DNA of 64,000 nt. Source: Clostridia bacterium. GTDB taxonomy: Bacteria > Bacillota > Clostridia > Lachnospirales > Lachnospiraceae. Every line of letters begins with the position of its first letter. Position 1 is the stretch's first letter. Below are positions 17,078 through 26,520 of the stretch, one piece after another. Made by a program: the position numbers and the translations under genes. The notes under the pieces are model-generated. The model had not been told where the DNA came from. It did no database searches and saw only the letters and a program-made list of their open reading frames with translations. Where the stretch lies: the NCBI GenBank assembly GCA_910574255.1, contig CAJTAK010000004.1, forward strand, positions 1 through 64,000, written 5' to 3'.

Positions 17078-17882
17078 AAAAACATATACAACACCATCAG
17101 GCACGATCCATTATTGGATTCATACAATAGCTGCTGACACCGCAGCCTTGGTTTTCCTGCCGGGACTGACAGCTGACCACAGATTATTTGACAAACAAAT
17201 CGAATACTTTAAAAACCGCTACAATGTCCTTGTATGGGACCCGCCCGCCCATGCATCCTCATGGCCCTTTCAATTTGATTTTGATCTGATGGATAAAGCA
17301 AAATGGCTGAACGGAATCTTTGAACAGGAGAAAATAACAAAACCCGTGATTATAGGACAATCCATGGGCGGCTACGTTGGACAGGCCTACGCCCAGCTAT
17401 ATCCGAAGAACTTAAAGGGATTCGTTTCTATTGATTCCGCTCCATTACAAAGAAAGTATGTAACAGGAATCGAGCTCTGGTTATTAAAAAGAATGGAACC
17501 CGTTTACTTTTATTATCCCTGGAAATCCCTGTTAAAGTCCGGTACAAATGGTGTTGCAGTATCGGAATATGGGAGAAAACGGATGCATGAAATGATGATG
17601 GTATACGACGGAGATAAAAAGCGGTATTCCCAGATAGCCGGTCATGGATTCAAAATTCTTGCAAATGCAATGGAAAAGGATCTGCCCTATGAGCTCAAAT
17701 GTCCTGCACTATTAATCTGCGGTGAAAAAGATCACGCCGGTTCCTGCATCAGATATAATAAGGCATGGCATCGAAACACCCATATCCCTTTAAAATGGAT
17801 AAAAGACGCAGGACATAATTCAAACACAGATCAGCCGGAAATTGTAAATCAGCTGATTGAAGAGCTGGTAAGAAACATTTGA
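17070..17882 (+). CDS. Alpha/beta hydrolase
   Basis: The protein has 270 residues from the ATG at 17070. The nucleophile elbow is GQSMGG (VIIGQSMGGYVGQAYAQLYP), with the catalytic Ser at its centre. The likely acid is the Asp in CGEKDHAG, and the likely base the His in DAGHNSNTDQPE. The oxyanion region is FLPGLTADH. All triad residues are present, so it is probably an active esterase or lipase-like enzyme; substrate unknown. Its start overlaps a short upstream ORF. Confidence 0.85.
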   Translation: MIEKTYTTPSGTIHYWIHTIAADTAALVFLPGLTADHRLFDKQIEYFKNRYNVLVWDPPAHASSWPFQFDFDLMDKAKWLNGIFEQEKITKPVIIGQSMGGYVGQAYAQLYPKNLKGFVSIDSAPLQRKYVTGIELWLLKRMEPVYFYYPWKSLLKSGTNGVAVSEYGRKRMHEMMMVYDGDKKRYSQIAGHGFKILANAMEKDLPYELKCPALLICGEKDHAGSCIRYNKAWHRNTHIPLKWIKDAGHNSNTDQPEIVNQLIEELVRNI

Positions 17883-17992
17883 TCAAATCGTCCCTGCCAG
17901 TGTAAAACCGCACAGGTAAAGGTCTTGCAGTATGTGATATATTCATGAAAAGGGCAGAAGTTATCTGGAAGAAGAGCACTAGGAGGTATATA

Positions 17993-18379
17993 ATGGAATA
18001 CAAAGTGGATGATAAAGAACTTAATGCTATAACCTTTATTCCATTTGTTAATCAAATATGGCAAGGGGATTATGACATAGAAAGAACACAGTGTGCATTA
18101 TCCAGAACACGAAACATAACCGCCTATGACAATAAAATGCTAATAGGGTGCTTACGCATTCTTACGGATGGCTATTTTTTCGGAACAATTACGGAGCTGC
18201 TTGTCCTGCCGGAATATCAAAAACAGGGAGTGGGAAGCAAGCTTCTTCAACTGGCAAAGGAAAATACGCCTACTATGTTGTACTTTGGTGCACAGCCGGA
18301 GGCAGAGGGATTTTATGAAAAAAATGGCTGTCAAAAGAGCTTACAATCCTACCTCATAGAAAAGCAACCGATAACTTAA
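17993..18379 (+). CDS. GNAT-family N-acetyltransferase
   Basis: This 128-residue protein starts at the ATG at 17993, which has a textbook AGGAGG 8 bases upstream; a longer frame from 17945 includes that site and is rejected. The acetyl-CoA-binding motif is VLPEYQKQGVGSKLLQLAKE (Q/R-x-x-G-x-G/A type), and the terminal FYEKNGC motif is standard for GNATs. Acceptor substrate unknown. It is short for the family but has all core strands. Confidence 0.85.
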   Translation: MEYKVDDKELNAITFIPFVNQIWQGDYDIERTQCALSRTRNITAYDNKMLIGCLRILTDGYFFGTITELLVLPEYQKQGVGSKLLQLAKENTPTMLYFGAQPEAEGFYEKNGCQKSLQSYLIEKQPIT

Positions 18380-18400
18380 AATTTATATTAGGAGGCTGTC

Positions 18401-18814
18401 ATGCTTGAAACAATACCTAACGCAGAAGAGATGACAATTTTAGTGGGAGAACCACTATACGATATCTGGAATCAATTAATTGCTGTCATTGATTCCAGAT
18501 ATGACATGGACTGTTCCTGGAATAAAGGCGGTAAAGCGTGGAAATATGAATATAAATACCGTCGGGGCGGCAAAACTTTATGTGCATTATATGCAAGAGA
18601 AAACTGTATCGGATTTATGGTTATCTTAGGGAAAGACGAAAGGTTAAAATTTGAGACAGATAGAGAGAATTATTCAAAAGAGGTTCAAAGGATTTATGAT
18701 GAAACGAAAACCTATCATGATGGAAAATGGCTGATGTTTGAGCCGATGGATACGACCTTGTTTGATGATTTTATGAGACTTCTTGGAATCAAACGAAAGC
18801 CAAACAGAAAGTAG
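18401..18814 (+). CDS. DUF3788-type protein
   Basis: The protein has 137 residues and matches the DUF3788 pattern as I recall it: GEPLYDIWNQL near the start, WNKGGKAWKYEYKYRRGGKTLCALY in the middle and KWLMFEP near the end. The function of the family is unknown; members are small cytoplasmic proteins common in Clostridia. A ribosome site AGGAGG lies 9 bases before the ATG. It is 21 bp from the upstream acetyltransferase gene and could be co-transcribed. Confidence 0.7.
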   Translation: MLETIPNAEEMTILVGEPLYDIWNQLIAVIDSRYDMDCSWNKGGKAWKYEYKYRRGGKTLCALYARENCIGFMVILGKDERLKFETDRENYSKEVQRIYDETKTYHDGKWLMFEPMDTTLFDDFMRLLGIKRKPNRK

Positions 18815-18912
18815 CTTCTTCGTACACATATTTTTGATAAAAAATTAAATAAGGATGAGACATTTCATGTAAAAACCGTAGTATAAAGGTGAGGCAGAAA
18901 GGATGTGAAGAA

Positions 18913-19470
18913 TTGGAAGATAGTAAGATCATCGATTTGTTTTATGAGCGTTCAGAGCAGGCAATCGTTGAACTATCTAAGAAATACAATTCTGTATTCA
19001 CCAAGGTTGCTGACAATATATTAAATGATGTACGTGATACGGAAGAATGTGTAAATGACGCATATCTCGGAGCGTGGAATACAATACCGCCTCAAAATCC
19101 AAATCCGCTTTTGAGTTACGTCTGCCGCATTGTCCGTAATCTCGCCATCAAAAAGTATCATGCAAACACTGCAGCAAAACGAAACAGTATTTACGATGTT
19201 TCCCTGAATGAACTGGAAAACTGTTTTCCGTCATCCACTTCGGTTGAAGATGAATTTCATGCAAATGAGCTCGCACTTGTCATAGACAGATTTCTTGAAA
19301 CACTGGATCAGGAAAATAGAATCATGTTTGTCCGCCGATACTGGTATTCCGATTCCATTGGAGATATTGCGGTGCTGTTTCATACAAGCAGCCATAACAT
19401 ATCGGTTCGGCTCTCCAGAACCCGTGGGAAACTGAAAAAATATCTGATACGAAACGGGGTATCCTTATGA
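18913..19470 (+). CDS. ECF-type sigma-70 family RNA polymerase sigma factor
   Basis: The gene encodes about 185 residues. The TTG at 18913 (giving MEDSKIIDLFYERSEQA) is preferred because AAAGGA lies 9-10 bases before it; a GTG at 18889 is also in frame. Region 2 is seen in ADNILNDVRDTEECVNDAYLGAWNTIPP and region 4 in LDQENRIMFVRRYWYSDSIGDIAVLF ... RTRGKLKKYL. The stop overlaps the anti-sigma-like gene by 4 bp (ATGA), the usual arrangement for a sigma factor and its membrane partner. Confidence 0.9.
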   Translation: MEDSKIIDLFYERSEQAIVELSKKYNSVFTKVADNILNDVRDTEECVNDAYLGAWNTIPPQNPNPLLSYVCRIVRNLAIKKYHANTAAKRNSIYDVSLNELENCFPSSTSVEDEFHANELALVIDRFLETLDQENRIMFVRRYWYSDSIGDIAVLFHTSSHNISVRLSRTRGKLKKYLIRNGVSL

Positions 19471-20654
19471 GAAAAAGAAAAATTTCCGAAATCATCGGCA
19501 ATATCAATCAAAAATATGTAGACGAAGCTGCCGCTTATACCGGCATAGAAAAGCATGACCGCCCTTATGCCCGGAAAAAATGGAGTGGGCTTGCAGCCAG
19601 CTTTGCCCTGCTTATGCTTGCAGGAGCAGCAATCCTGCCGGCAGTCCTTAAGGGCAGCGAAGCGGATTCGGCCAAATATAAATATTATATTTCCGGGGCA
19701 GAAAGGGATATGGAATGGCCCTGGGAATACAAAACCGACAGTGAGAAATATCAAACCATCGAATTTAACGGCAATGCATATAGCATTAAAAATCTAAATT
19801 CCATTGACACAGAATTGCTTGGAGATGCCCTTGGCACCTGCAAAGCAGAGGGGATAGATCCCTATACCGGAAAAAAATACACCGAGACATTTGAAGTGCG
19901 AAAAATCAATGGTGTATCAGAGGAAAGACTTGTTGCAGCCGGCAATGACAATGGATTCTATGTTTACCGGCTAAACGAAGAAACAACGCCTGCAACGTTC
20001 GGGGAAATGATAGAGCTCTATGGGCTGACACAGAACCTCCAATTCAATCACTATACGGTCTGTGAGGGGTATGATGAAAAAGGTTACTTTACTGTAAATG
20101 ATGATGCGTATATCTGGCAGATCCTTTCAGAATGCCGTGATGCCAGGCTGTACAGCGAAACGGATGTATTTGACGGAAGTAATCGAAATTATCTGACATT
20201 TACCGCAACATCGGATGCTCTGGGGGTATACAAAGGGGCAGTATATATTTCTGAGGACGGATACTTTGCAACCAATATCTTTGACTACAGTTATATTTAT
20301 TTCATCGGAGAAGAAGCAGCGGGAAAAATCATCAACTATGTTAAAAATAATTCTGCAAAAGCAGCATTTGAGCCTTATGAGCATACCATAGCCGGAACGC
20401 TGACCGAGATTGGTGATGGCTATGTGCTGATTGATGATCGTGTTCTTTGCACAAATGAAGAGGACGGTACGGTTTATAAAATCTATACCGACGATATAAG
20501 AATGAGAAGATGCATCGAATGCACAGACATGAAAGTTGGAGATACTGTTGCAGTAAAGTATAGAGGGAACATTTCTGATGGCAATGAAATTGGCAGTGCA
20601 TATTCCATGTATAAAGGAACACTGGTTGACGGCGGTTTAGCCGTCCCCGAATAA
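19467..20654 (+). CDS. Membrane-anchored anti-sigma-like protein
   Basis: This 395-residue protein has a ~45-residue basic cytoplasmic N-terminus and one transmembrane helix (residues ~40-60, WSGLAASFALLMLAGAAILPAVL). A large extracellular domain of about 330 residues follows. The gene overlaps the sigma factor gene by 4 bp, so the N-terminus is expected to bind the sigma factor and the outer domain to sense a signal. The distal domain (AGTLTEIGDGYVLIDDRVLC, then VGDTVAVKYRG) resembles a small beta-barrel. No ZAS zinc motif is seen. Assignment as anti-sigma rests on position and topology. Confidence 0.75.
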   Translation: MRKRKISEIIGNINQKYVDEAAAYTGIEKHDRPYARKKWSGLAASFALLMLAGAAILPAVLKGSEADSAKYKYYISGAERDMEWPWEYKTDSEKYQTIEFNGNAYSIKNLNSIDTELLGDALGTCKAEGIDPYTGKKYTETFEVRKINGVSEERLVAAGNDNGFYVYRLNEETTPATFGEMIELYGLTQNLQFNHYTVCEGYDEKGYFTVNDDAYIWQILSECRDARLYSETDVFDGSNRNYLTFTATSDALGVYKGAVYISEDGYFATNIFDYSYIYFIGEEAAGKIINYVKNNSAKAAFEPYEHTIAGTLTEIGDGYVLIDDRVLCTNEEDGTVYKIYTDDIRMRRCIECTDMKVGDTVAVKYRGNISDGNEIGSAYSMYKGTLVDGGLAVPE

Positions 20655-20724
20655 GAAAGGAACAATGGACGGCATCACAGAAACTGAATTTTTAGATCTG
20701 ATTTGCATGGAGGAATCCGTACCT

Positions 20725-21264
20725 ATGAAAAGATATATTGCATTTTTGCGCGGCATCAATATAAGCGGGAAAAATAAGATATCAATGGCAGAATTAAAGA
20801 AAGGCTTCGAAGAACTTGGCTTTCAGGAAGTTAAAACATACTTAAACAGCGGCAATGTGATTTTTTCAAGTGAGAAAGATGAAACAGGAAGCCTTATAAA
20901 CCAGATGGAAGCCATGATAAAAAACAAATTTGACTTGGACATTCCCGTTTTTGTCCTGTCACAAGAAGAGCTTGCGGACATTCTGCACCATGCACCTGAC
21001 TGGTGGGGCGGGGAAAGCAAAGAAATCTATGACAATCTGATTTTCATAATACCTCCGGCCACATCAGCCGAAGTATTCAGTGAAATCGGAGAGCCCAAGG
21101 CAGAATTAGAGCAGGTAAAGGGTTACAAAGAAGTGATATTCTGGTCATTCAGCCGAAAGGATTATCAGAAGACAAACTGGTGGTCAAAGACAGCAAGCAC
21201 AAATATCAGCAGCAAACTGACAATCAGAACGGCAAACACGGTCAGGAAAATCGTGAACATGTAA
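20725..21264 (+). CDS. DUF1697 family protein
   Basis: The protein has 179 residues from the ATG at 20725 (GGAGG nearby). It has the family start KRYIAFLRGINISGKNKISMAELKKGFEELGF and LNSGNVIFSS, then the central SQEELADIL and the end KTASTNISSKLTIRTANTVRKI. DUF1697 proteins are small two-domain proteins of unknown function. Full length for the family. It is convergent with the XRE regulator gene, 13 bp apart. Confidence 0.85.
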   Translation: MKRYIAFLRGINISGKNKISMAELKKGFEELGFQEVKTYLNSGNVIFSSEKDETGSLINQMEAMIKNKFDLDIPVFVLSQEELADILHHAPDWWGGESKEIYDNLIFIIPPATSAEVFSEIGEPKAELEQVKGYKEVIFWSFSRKDYQKTNWWSKTASTNISSKLTIRTANTVRKIVNM

Positions 21265-21277
21265 AATGGCAACTTCA

Positions 21278-22036
21278 TTATTCGTATTTCTTTCCAACCA
21301 GATACACTGGAAAGAAAAAAGCACAAAGAAAAATGATTAAGAGCAAATAGCTTCCAATATCTATTTGCATGTTTAATAGGATGCTTCCTATCATAAAATT
21401 GATAATTGGAAATATTACCATACATAGGCACATACATATCCGGATAATTTTTACCATATGTGGCCAGTTGCTGTTATTAAATTTGATTCCCGGCATATGC
21501 ATGCGAACAGCACCGTCATAGAAAATGTTCACTTCATTTTCATCATAAAATGTCGGTAATTTTGTTTTTACAAAGCAACAGAAGTATGCACCAAAGACAG
21601 CACACAAAAGCATGATGGTTGTCAATGTTTCAAAATGCGGCTCTTTTGTTTTATAGTTTATAAATATACCTATACAGCCTGTGAAAAGCGATAATCCATA
21701 AAAAGCAATCCATTTGCTTTTTACCTGATATGCTCTTTCTGGATTTTCGCCGGCATAAGTAATTGCCGCTTTCACAATATCTTCCACCTTATTTGCTTCC
21801 AAGGTATTGCTTTGTGTCATTTTTTCGCACATCAGAAGCTCTGTGACAGAAATGCCGAATAAATCTGCCAACGGAATTAACAGAACCGTATCCGGTAAGC
21901 TAATGCCGGTTTCCCATTTGCTAACAGCCTTATCTGATATGAATAACCGCCCTGCGAGCTCTTTTTGTGTAAAACCATTTCCCTTACGGAGTTCTGCTAC
22001 AAATAGCCCAAATTTTTTTTTGTCAATTTCAAACAT
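21278..22036 (-). CDS. XRE-family regulator with C-terminal membrane domain
   Basis: The protein has 252 residues from the ATG at 22036, which is preceded by AGAGGTGA; the frame is open far upstream but without a site. Residues ~5-60 form a Cro/C1-type HTH (FVAELRKGNGFTQKELAGRLFISDKAVSKWETG). Four hydrophobic segments follow in the C-terminal half (GLSLFTGCIGIFI, LTTIMLLCAVFGAYFCCF, MVKIIRICMCLCMVIFPIINF, YLLLIIFLCAFFFPVYLV). It is a membrane-tethered regulator of a type common in Clostridia. The signal and target are unknown. Confidence 0.88.
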   Translation of the reverse strand: MFEIDKKKFGLFVAELRKGNGFTQKELAGRLFISDKAVSKWETGISLPDTVLLIPLADLFGISVTELLMCEKMTQSNTLEANKVEDIVKAAITYAGENPERAYQVKSKWIAFYGLSLFTGCIGIFINYKTKEPHFETLTTIMLLCAVFGAYFCCFVKTKLPTFYDENEVNIFYDGAVRMHMPGIKFNNSNWPHMVKIIRICMCLCMVIFPIINFMIGSILLNMQIDIGSYLLLIIFLCAFFFPVYLVGKKYE

Positions 22037-22228
22037 CTTTGTCACCTCTATGCTAATTCTAACCGGAAGCTGTCTTTTTGACAATCGAATAATAGTAGAA
22101 TGCCGGTAAATTAGCAGTAGAATAGCTGTCTGAATTATTACGAATAGACAAGCTGCACTGGTTGACAGTCTTTTATAAGTCATGGTACGCTGTCAGCAGA
22201 AATAATTTATCAGTAGGTGGAGCCTGCA

Positions 22229-22789
22229 ATGAAGAAAAATTTATCGGAACTAAGTTTGGAAGAATTATGGCAGTTATTTCCCATCTATTTGTCAGAGCAT
22301 AAAGATTTCTGGAAGGATTGGTATGGGGAGGAAGAAGCTTTCTTAAAATCCCTGTTAAATCAGCCGGCCAGGATCAGCCATATAGGAAGTACGGCCATTT
22401 CCTCCATATGGGCAAAACCTATTATTGATATTCTTGTGGAAGTGCCAAAAGAAAGCAATTTGTTGCATATCAGGGACTTATTGATAAACAACGGTTATCT
22501 TTGCATGAGCCGGAGTGATCACAGGATTTCATTCAATAAAGGCTATACGGAAAATGGATTTGCCGAGAGAGTTTTCCATCTGCATTTAAGATATTTTGGA
22601 GATAATGATGAGCTGTATTTCCGTGATTATCTTATGGAACATGGGGACATTGCCAAGCAGTATGAGAAATTGAAGCGGAAGCTCTGGCAAGAATATGAGC
22701 ATAACAGAGATGCCTACACAGACGCAAAATCCGATTTTGTTAAAAAATATACAAGTAAAGGGAAAGGGGTGTATAAAAACAGATATTAA
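22229..22789 (+). CDS. GrpB family protein (nucleotidyltransferase-like fold)
   Basis: The gene encodes 186 residues from the ATG at 22229, with a GGTGGA site; an in-frame GTG at 22217 is less likely. The family motif ISHIGSTAISSIWAKPIIDILVEV carries the GS...D-x-L signature of the nucleotidyltransferase-like GrpB group. The C-terminus has the usual HLHLRYFGDNDELYFRDYLMEH segment. The activity of the family is not proven. The coding sequence is complete. Confidence 0.85.
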   Translation: MKKNLSELSLEELWQLFPIYLSEHKDFWKDWYGEEEAFLKSLLNQPARISHIGSTAISSIWAKPIIDILVEVPKESNLLHIRDLLINNGYLCMSRSDHRISFNKGYTENGFAERVFHLHLRYFGDNDELYFRDYLMEHGDIAKQYEKLKRKLWQEYEHNRDAYTDAKSDFVKKYTSKGKGVYKNRY

Positions 22790-22923
22790 TAGTGTCAAAA
22801 GCTTTACTTTAAATGCTAACATGTTGAAAATGGTAAGCCCTTTGTATATGATTGACTTAGAAACGGATTCTGGAAATCCAGCATAGTCAACGGTAAAAAT
22901 TATCCGGATGGAAAAGAGAAAAC

Positions 22924-23748
22924 ATGAAAAGAAGAACAATAAGTGTTATCAGTATGATATTTATTTTGCTCATGATTATTAGAGTGATAGAAATTATTTT
23001 TGTAAAAACCGACCAGACATGGGTCGGAGAAAATATATTACATAAAATCTGCTGCATTTTGCTGGTATGGACTGCATTGGAGATGCTTAGGCTTCATTGG
23101 AGTGATTTGGGATTTTCAAAAAAAGGGTTATTTACCGGTTTAAAATATGGTTTTGCTCTTGGCATAAGCACCTTTTTTCTTTCTTATGCTGCAGAATTTA
23201 TTGTGTTGCTTGTAATGGGGAAACACCCGTCTTTGGGATTTTATATTACAAATTTTTCACTTACACAGACACATACAAATGGTAGTTCTCTGTTAGCAGT
23301 GATCGTGTGCATTATTGGCAACATAGTAAATGTCTATGCAGAAGAGGGACTGTTTAGAGGACTGTTTTTTAAAATTGGCATGCAATACTATTCGCAAAAG
23401 ACAGCTAATATAATACAAGCTCTGCTTTTTGGAGTATGGCATATTACAAATGTAATAAATCCTCTGCTTGACGGTTCCATGAATATTGCCATGGCAGTTT
23501 TTATGGGCATAGGATATATACTTTTGTCCGGAATTTTAGCCTATGAGTGGGGAATGTGTGCGGCATTGTCCGGAATGCTTTGGATAGGTGCATCGGAACA
23601 TTTATTTAACAATTTCATAAGCAATTCCTTACATACGGTGACAGAAACCGGAGCAGATGAAATGATGATAATTAGAATAACCTTATCAAATGTTTTATCA
23701 TTGTTATTTGTTTTGGTTATCTCTCGAAAAAATATACATAACAAATGA
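22924..23748 (+). CDS. CPBP-family intramembrane metalloprotease
   Basis: The protein has 274 residues with about seven hydrophobic segments. Motif 1 is EEGLFRGLFF (E-E-x-x-x-R) and motif 2 is FGVWHITN, giving the Glu and His ligands of the CAAX-protease/bacteriocin-processing (CPBP, Abi) family. Such enzymes process lipid-modified or bacteriocin-like peptides or confer immunity. No bacteriocin gene was recognised nearby. Downstream lie two gene fragments. Confidence 0.88.
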   Translation: MKRRTISVISMIFILLMIIRVIEIIFVKTDQTWVGENILHKICCILLVWTALEMLRLHWSDLGFSKKGLFTGLKYGFALGISTFFLSYAAEFIVLLVMGKHPSLGFYITNFSLTQTHTNGSSLLAVIVCIIGNIVNVYAEEGLFRGLFFKIGMQYYSQKTANIIQALLFGVWHITNVINPLLDGSMNIAMAVFMGIGYILLSGILAYEWGMCAALSGMLWIGASEHLFNNFISNSLHTVTETGADEMMIIRITLSNVLSLLFVLVISRKNIHNK

Positions 23749-23749
23749 T

Positions 23750-23866
23750 GTGTACAAATCAACGACCTATGTGGGAGAACGGGGGAATCATCTATATCTT
23801 GCACAGATGTATACAGAGAACGGCAACAATCATTGGATTTTGTGCAAATACAAGGATTACATTTGA
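23750..23866 (+). pseudogene. C-terminal gene fragment of unknown family
   Basis: A 39-codon open stretch with protein-like composition (YVGERGNHLYLAQMYTENGN, then NHWILCKYKDYI and a stop) begins right after the CPBP protease stop, without a start site. It looks like the 3' end of a gene whose body has been lost. No family is assigned. Confidence 0.35.
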
Positions 23867-23905
23867 AAAAAGATGGCAAGTGAACGCCATGATTTTTGAA
23901 AGGGT

Positions 23906-24034
23906 ATGAATAAAATGGACGCAGACAATGAATTACGAAAAAATCTGGATAAATTGCACACAACCGAATTAGGAGTAGAACGCATAAAAAGAAACATTCA
24001 TATCAGTACACAGTTTACAGGACAAACAATTTAA
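23906..24034 (+). pseudogene. Truncated DUF3781-like protein
   Basis: The frame from the ATG at 23906 gives 42 residues. The first 30 (DNELRKNLDKLHTTELGVERIKRN) match the start of DUF3781 proteins, which normally run to about 80-90 residues and end with a WCK-containing segment. Here the frame instead ends with an unrelated tail (IHISTQFTGQTI). The gene has lost its second half. Confidence 0.6.
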
Positions 24035-24129
24035 ATAACGAAACGCAAAGTTGACAGGACGAAACCACAGATTGGTTGTTTTCCTCTATGGATCAGAAGT
24101 AGAATGCAGATAGAGGAGGCGGATAAAAC

Positions 24130-25047
24130 ATGACATTAGGACAAAAATTAAAAGCATTGTTGAAAGACAACCGTATGACACAGGAGGATCTGGCGGAAAG
24201 GCTGGAGGTATCCCGGCAGGCAGTAGGGAAGTGGGTAAATGATAAAGGAATACCCGAAGTAGGAAAGCTAATACAAATCAGCAGCCTGTTCGGAGTATCA
24301 TTGGACTATCTGCTGAAAGAGGATTACGAAGAACAAAATGCATCCGAAGAAAAGGCCCCATCAAACAGCGGGTATTATGTCAGCCAAGAGATGCTGGAGG
24401 GATATTTATCCTACGGCAGACAGAATGCAAAGTATATAGTAGGAGGGATAAGTCTTTTTGTATTATCAAATATCTTTGAGAGCTTTGGACGCAATGTGAT
24501 CATGTCTTTCCTCTATTGGCTTACCATGCTTGCAGGGATAATCATGATTATCTGGTATTTTTTTCAGACCAGCCAGTATCAGGAAATCAAAACTGAACAC
24601 CTTGTATTTGATGATAAAGTATTGGAAGCCTTTAAGAGCCAGAGAGAAAACAGGAGAAAGAGATATACCGTTATGATTATGGCAGGAGTGATCATTCTTT
24701 TCACAAGCTCTGAAATCGGACGCTTTATAATGGTTTATTTCGGACAGACAGCCTGCAATGTATTTGAATGGGCAGCAGATACGGTATGGCTGGCACTTAT
24801 TCTATGGGCGGGAATGTCAATGCACATTGACAGCATAATCATTAAAAATACGGAGCATCCCCCGAAGAGCAGCCAGATGAAAAGGTATCGCTGGATCTAC
24901 ATGGCATTGCCGGTTACAGTGGCTGCGGTTTTCATTGGAATGACAACAAACGCATGGAGCCCATATGCACCAATCATAATTTTATTTTGCTGCTTATTGG
25001 TTACAACATGTAAATTGCTGATAGAAAGCAGGGGAAAAGATGAGTAA
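24130..25047 (+). CDS. XRE-family regulator with membrane domain
   Basis: This 305-residue protein has a Cro/C1 HTH at residues ~5-60 (LKALLKDNRMTQEDLAERLEVSRQAVGKWVNDKG), then SLDYLLKEDY, a linker, and about five transmembrane helices in the C-terminal 190 residues. The ribosome site AGGAGG precedes the ATG at 24130. The stop overlaps the lipoprotein gene by 8 bp, so the two probably act together, perhaps as sensor-regulator and surface partner. Confidence 0.88.
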   Translation: MTLGQKLKALLKDNRMTQEDLAERLEVSRQAVGKWVNDKGIPEVGKLIQISSLFGVSLDYLLKEDYEEQNASEEKAPSNSGYYVSQEMLEGYLSYGRQNAKYIVGGISLFVLSNIFESFGRNVIMSFLYWLTMLAGIIMIIWYFFQTSQYQEIKTEHLVFDDKVLEAFKSQRENRRKRYTVMIMAGVIILFTSSEIGRFIMVYFGQTACNVFEWAADTVWLALILWAGMSMHIDSIIIKNTEHPPKSSQMKRYRWIYMALPVTVAAVFIGMTTNAWSPYAPIIILFCCLLVTTCKLLIESRGKDE

Positions 25048-25534
25048 GAAAAGCTATAGAATAATCGGTATTCTCCTTGTACTCCTGCTATGCATTTGTG
25101 CAGGGTGCTCTGCAGGGCGGGGAGAGAAATATACCGTAGAGGATTTGGATAACCTGGCTGAAATTAAAATATATTCGGCAGAGAATCATGAGCTTATCAA
25201 AACAATAAGTGAGGAAGAAGAGCTATATCAATACAATCAACATTCTCTTTTTGATGATTCAGACACAGAAGAATGCCAGGAGGAACTGGAAAAAGGCTTA
25301 GAGGGGGCAAAGGAGGAATACTATATTATTTCCTACAAAAACCCTGTTGCACGCTTTGGCAAAAAGGAACCGGAAGAAAATACCACAATCACATTATATG
25401 AGAATACAAATATTGTAAAAATGACGGTGGAGGAAGAAAGCATCAAAGGATTATCAATTCCCGAGGAATTTTTAACTTTCTACTATGAACTTTCTGAGGA
25501 GGAAATAGATTTTTACCGTTCTTTAGCTGAATAA
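25040..25534 (+). CDS. Small lipoprotein
   Basis: The protein has 164 residues with a lipoprotein signal: basic start, hydrophobic core GILLVLLLCICAGC, and the lipobox CAGC with the modified cysteine at residue 23. The mature part is strongly acidic (ELEKGLEGAKEEYYI; EEEIDFYRSL) and shows no recognised domain. The gene overlaps the membrane-bound XRE regulator gene by 8 bp. A hairpin terminator follows at 25564. Confidence 0.75.
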   Translation: MSKKSYRIIGILLVLLLCICAGCSAGRGEKYTVEDLDNLAEIKIYSAENHELIKTISEEEELYQYNQHSLFDDSDTEECQEELEKGLEGAKEEYYIISYKNPVARFGKKEPEENTTITLYENTNIVKMTVEEESIKGLSIPEEFLTFYYELSEEEIDFYRSLAE

Positions 25535-25563
25535 ATTGTGCAAAAGGAAAACTTTTTATATTT

Positions 25564-25590
25564 AAAGCCTGACAACATCCGTCAGGCTTT
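25564..25590 (+). terminator. Rho-independent terminator
   Basis: A 10-bp stem AAAGCCTGAC / GTCAGGCTTT (25564-25573 and 25581-25590) with a 7-base loop lies 30 bp after the lipoprotein stop. A partial R2 repeat (palindromic GGACAGGCATGTCC, 25599-25612) follows directly. Confidence 0.7.
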
Positions 25591-25634
25591 GGTCAAATGG
25601 ACAGGCATGTCCGCTTGCCCCATGGAGGAAAAAA

Positions 25635-26042
25635 ATGATTCGATATGCAGATGAAAGCGATTTTGAAATCTTGAAAAAGTATGACAGGCATATCAGCGAA
25701 GCCGAGTTGAAAAATGCTATAAACGCAAAAAGAATATTAATCATGTTCAGAGAAGACCGTTTTATCGGCTGGCTGTGTTTCAATTTGTTTTGGGATCAGC
25801 ATCCTTTTATGAATATGCTGTATTTATTAGAAGATTACAGGAGAAAAGGATACGGTAGTCAGTTAGTTGATTTCTGGGAAAAGGAAATGGCAAAAAATAA
25901 ATACAAAATAGTTCTGATCTCCACTTTGTCAAATGAGCAGGCACAATTCTTTTATCGGAAAAATGGCTATAAAGACTGCGGTTCGCTGCTGCTGCCGGAT
26001 GAACCCTTGGAAATAATTCTGTTAAAGGATTTAAACCAGTAA
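25635..26042 (+). CDS. GNAT-family N-acetyltransferase
   Basis: The gene encodes 135 residues behind GGAGG. The central GNAT core is GWLCFNLFWDQHPFMNMLYLLEDYRRKGYGSQLVDFWE, including the acetyl-CoA pyrophosphate-binding R-R-K-G-Y-G-S. The end is FFYRKNGYKDCG. Acceptor unknown. It is followed after 19 bp by a small gene on the same strand. Confidence 0.88.
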   Translation: MIRYADESDFEILKKYDRHISEAELKNAINAKRILIMFREDRFIGWLCFNLFWDQHPFMNMLYLLEDYRRKGYGSQLVDFWEKEMAKNKYKIVLISTLSNEQAQFFYRKNGYKDCGSLLLPDEPLEIILLKDLNQ

Positions 26043-26061
26043 AAAGGAAGAGTTTCGGAAG

Positions 26062-26361
26062 ATGGATAAAGCAAGAATTTATGTTGATTTAAACGAAATG
26101 GTTACGGATGATATTGTATTGTTGTCAAAGGATGATACCAAGGCTGACAGTATGGGCAGCATAATTACATTTTATGAAGGACTGCCTGTTAGCCTATATT
26201 CCGATGATGCGTCCGACAGCGGAGAAACGGATAATTTGATTTTTGAAGGCATTGCCATAAAATATGATTTAAAGAGTTATCCAGAATGGCGGCATGTAAA
26301 ATGGTGTGCTCGTATTAATTGGAATAGTCTTATGCATGAATCCGATATGAAATTTTTGTAG
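26062..26361 (+). CDS. Small hypothetical protein
   Basis: The protein has 99 residues beginning MDKARIYVDLNEMVTDDIVLLSKDDTK. It is soluble and acidic, predicted to be mostly beta, with a tryptophan-rich C-terminal part (YPEWRHVKWCARINWNSL). It could be a small immunity-type protein, but there is no recognised family. It probably shares a transcript with the acetyltransferase 19 bp upstream. Confidence 0.6.
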   Translation: MDKARIYVDLNEMVTDDIVLLSKDDTKADSMGSIITFYEGLPVSLYSDDASDSGETDNLIFEGIAIKYDLKSYPEWRHVKWCARINWNSLMHESDMKFL

Positions 26362-26520
26362 CTATTATCCGTAGAAATAGAAAAACACCCAAACGATTTA
26401 CTTTATCTTCATAAATTCCTGATATGTTTTAAAAATCATGGAATGGATAAAGATAGTTAGTGAAAAGGTTGTATAGTTAAATGGAAATGTCGGCACAAGG
26501 TTCGTTGCGGAGGTAGCCCT

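Noticed and set aside
22036..22183. N-terminal extension of the minus-strand XRE regulator
   Set aside because: The extra 49 residues form a hydrophobic stretch unlike the family, and the AGAGGTGA site supports the ATG at 22036.
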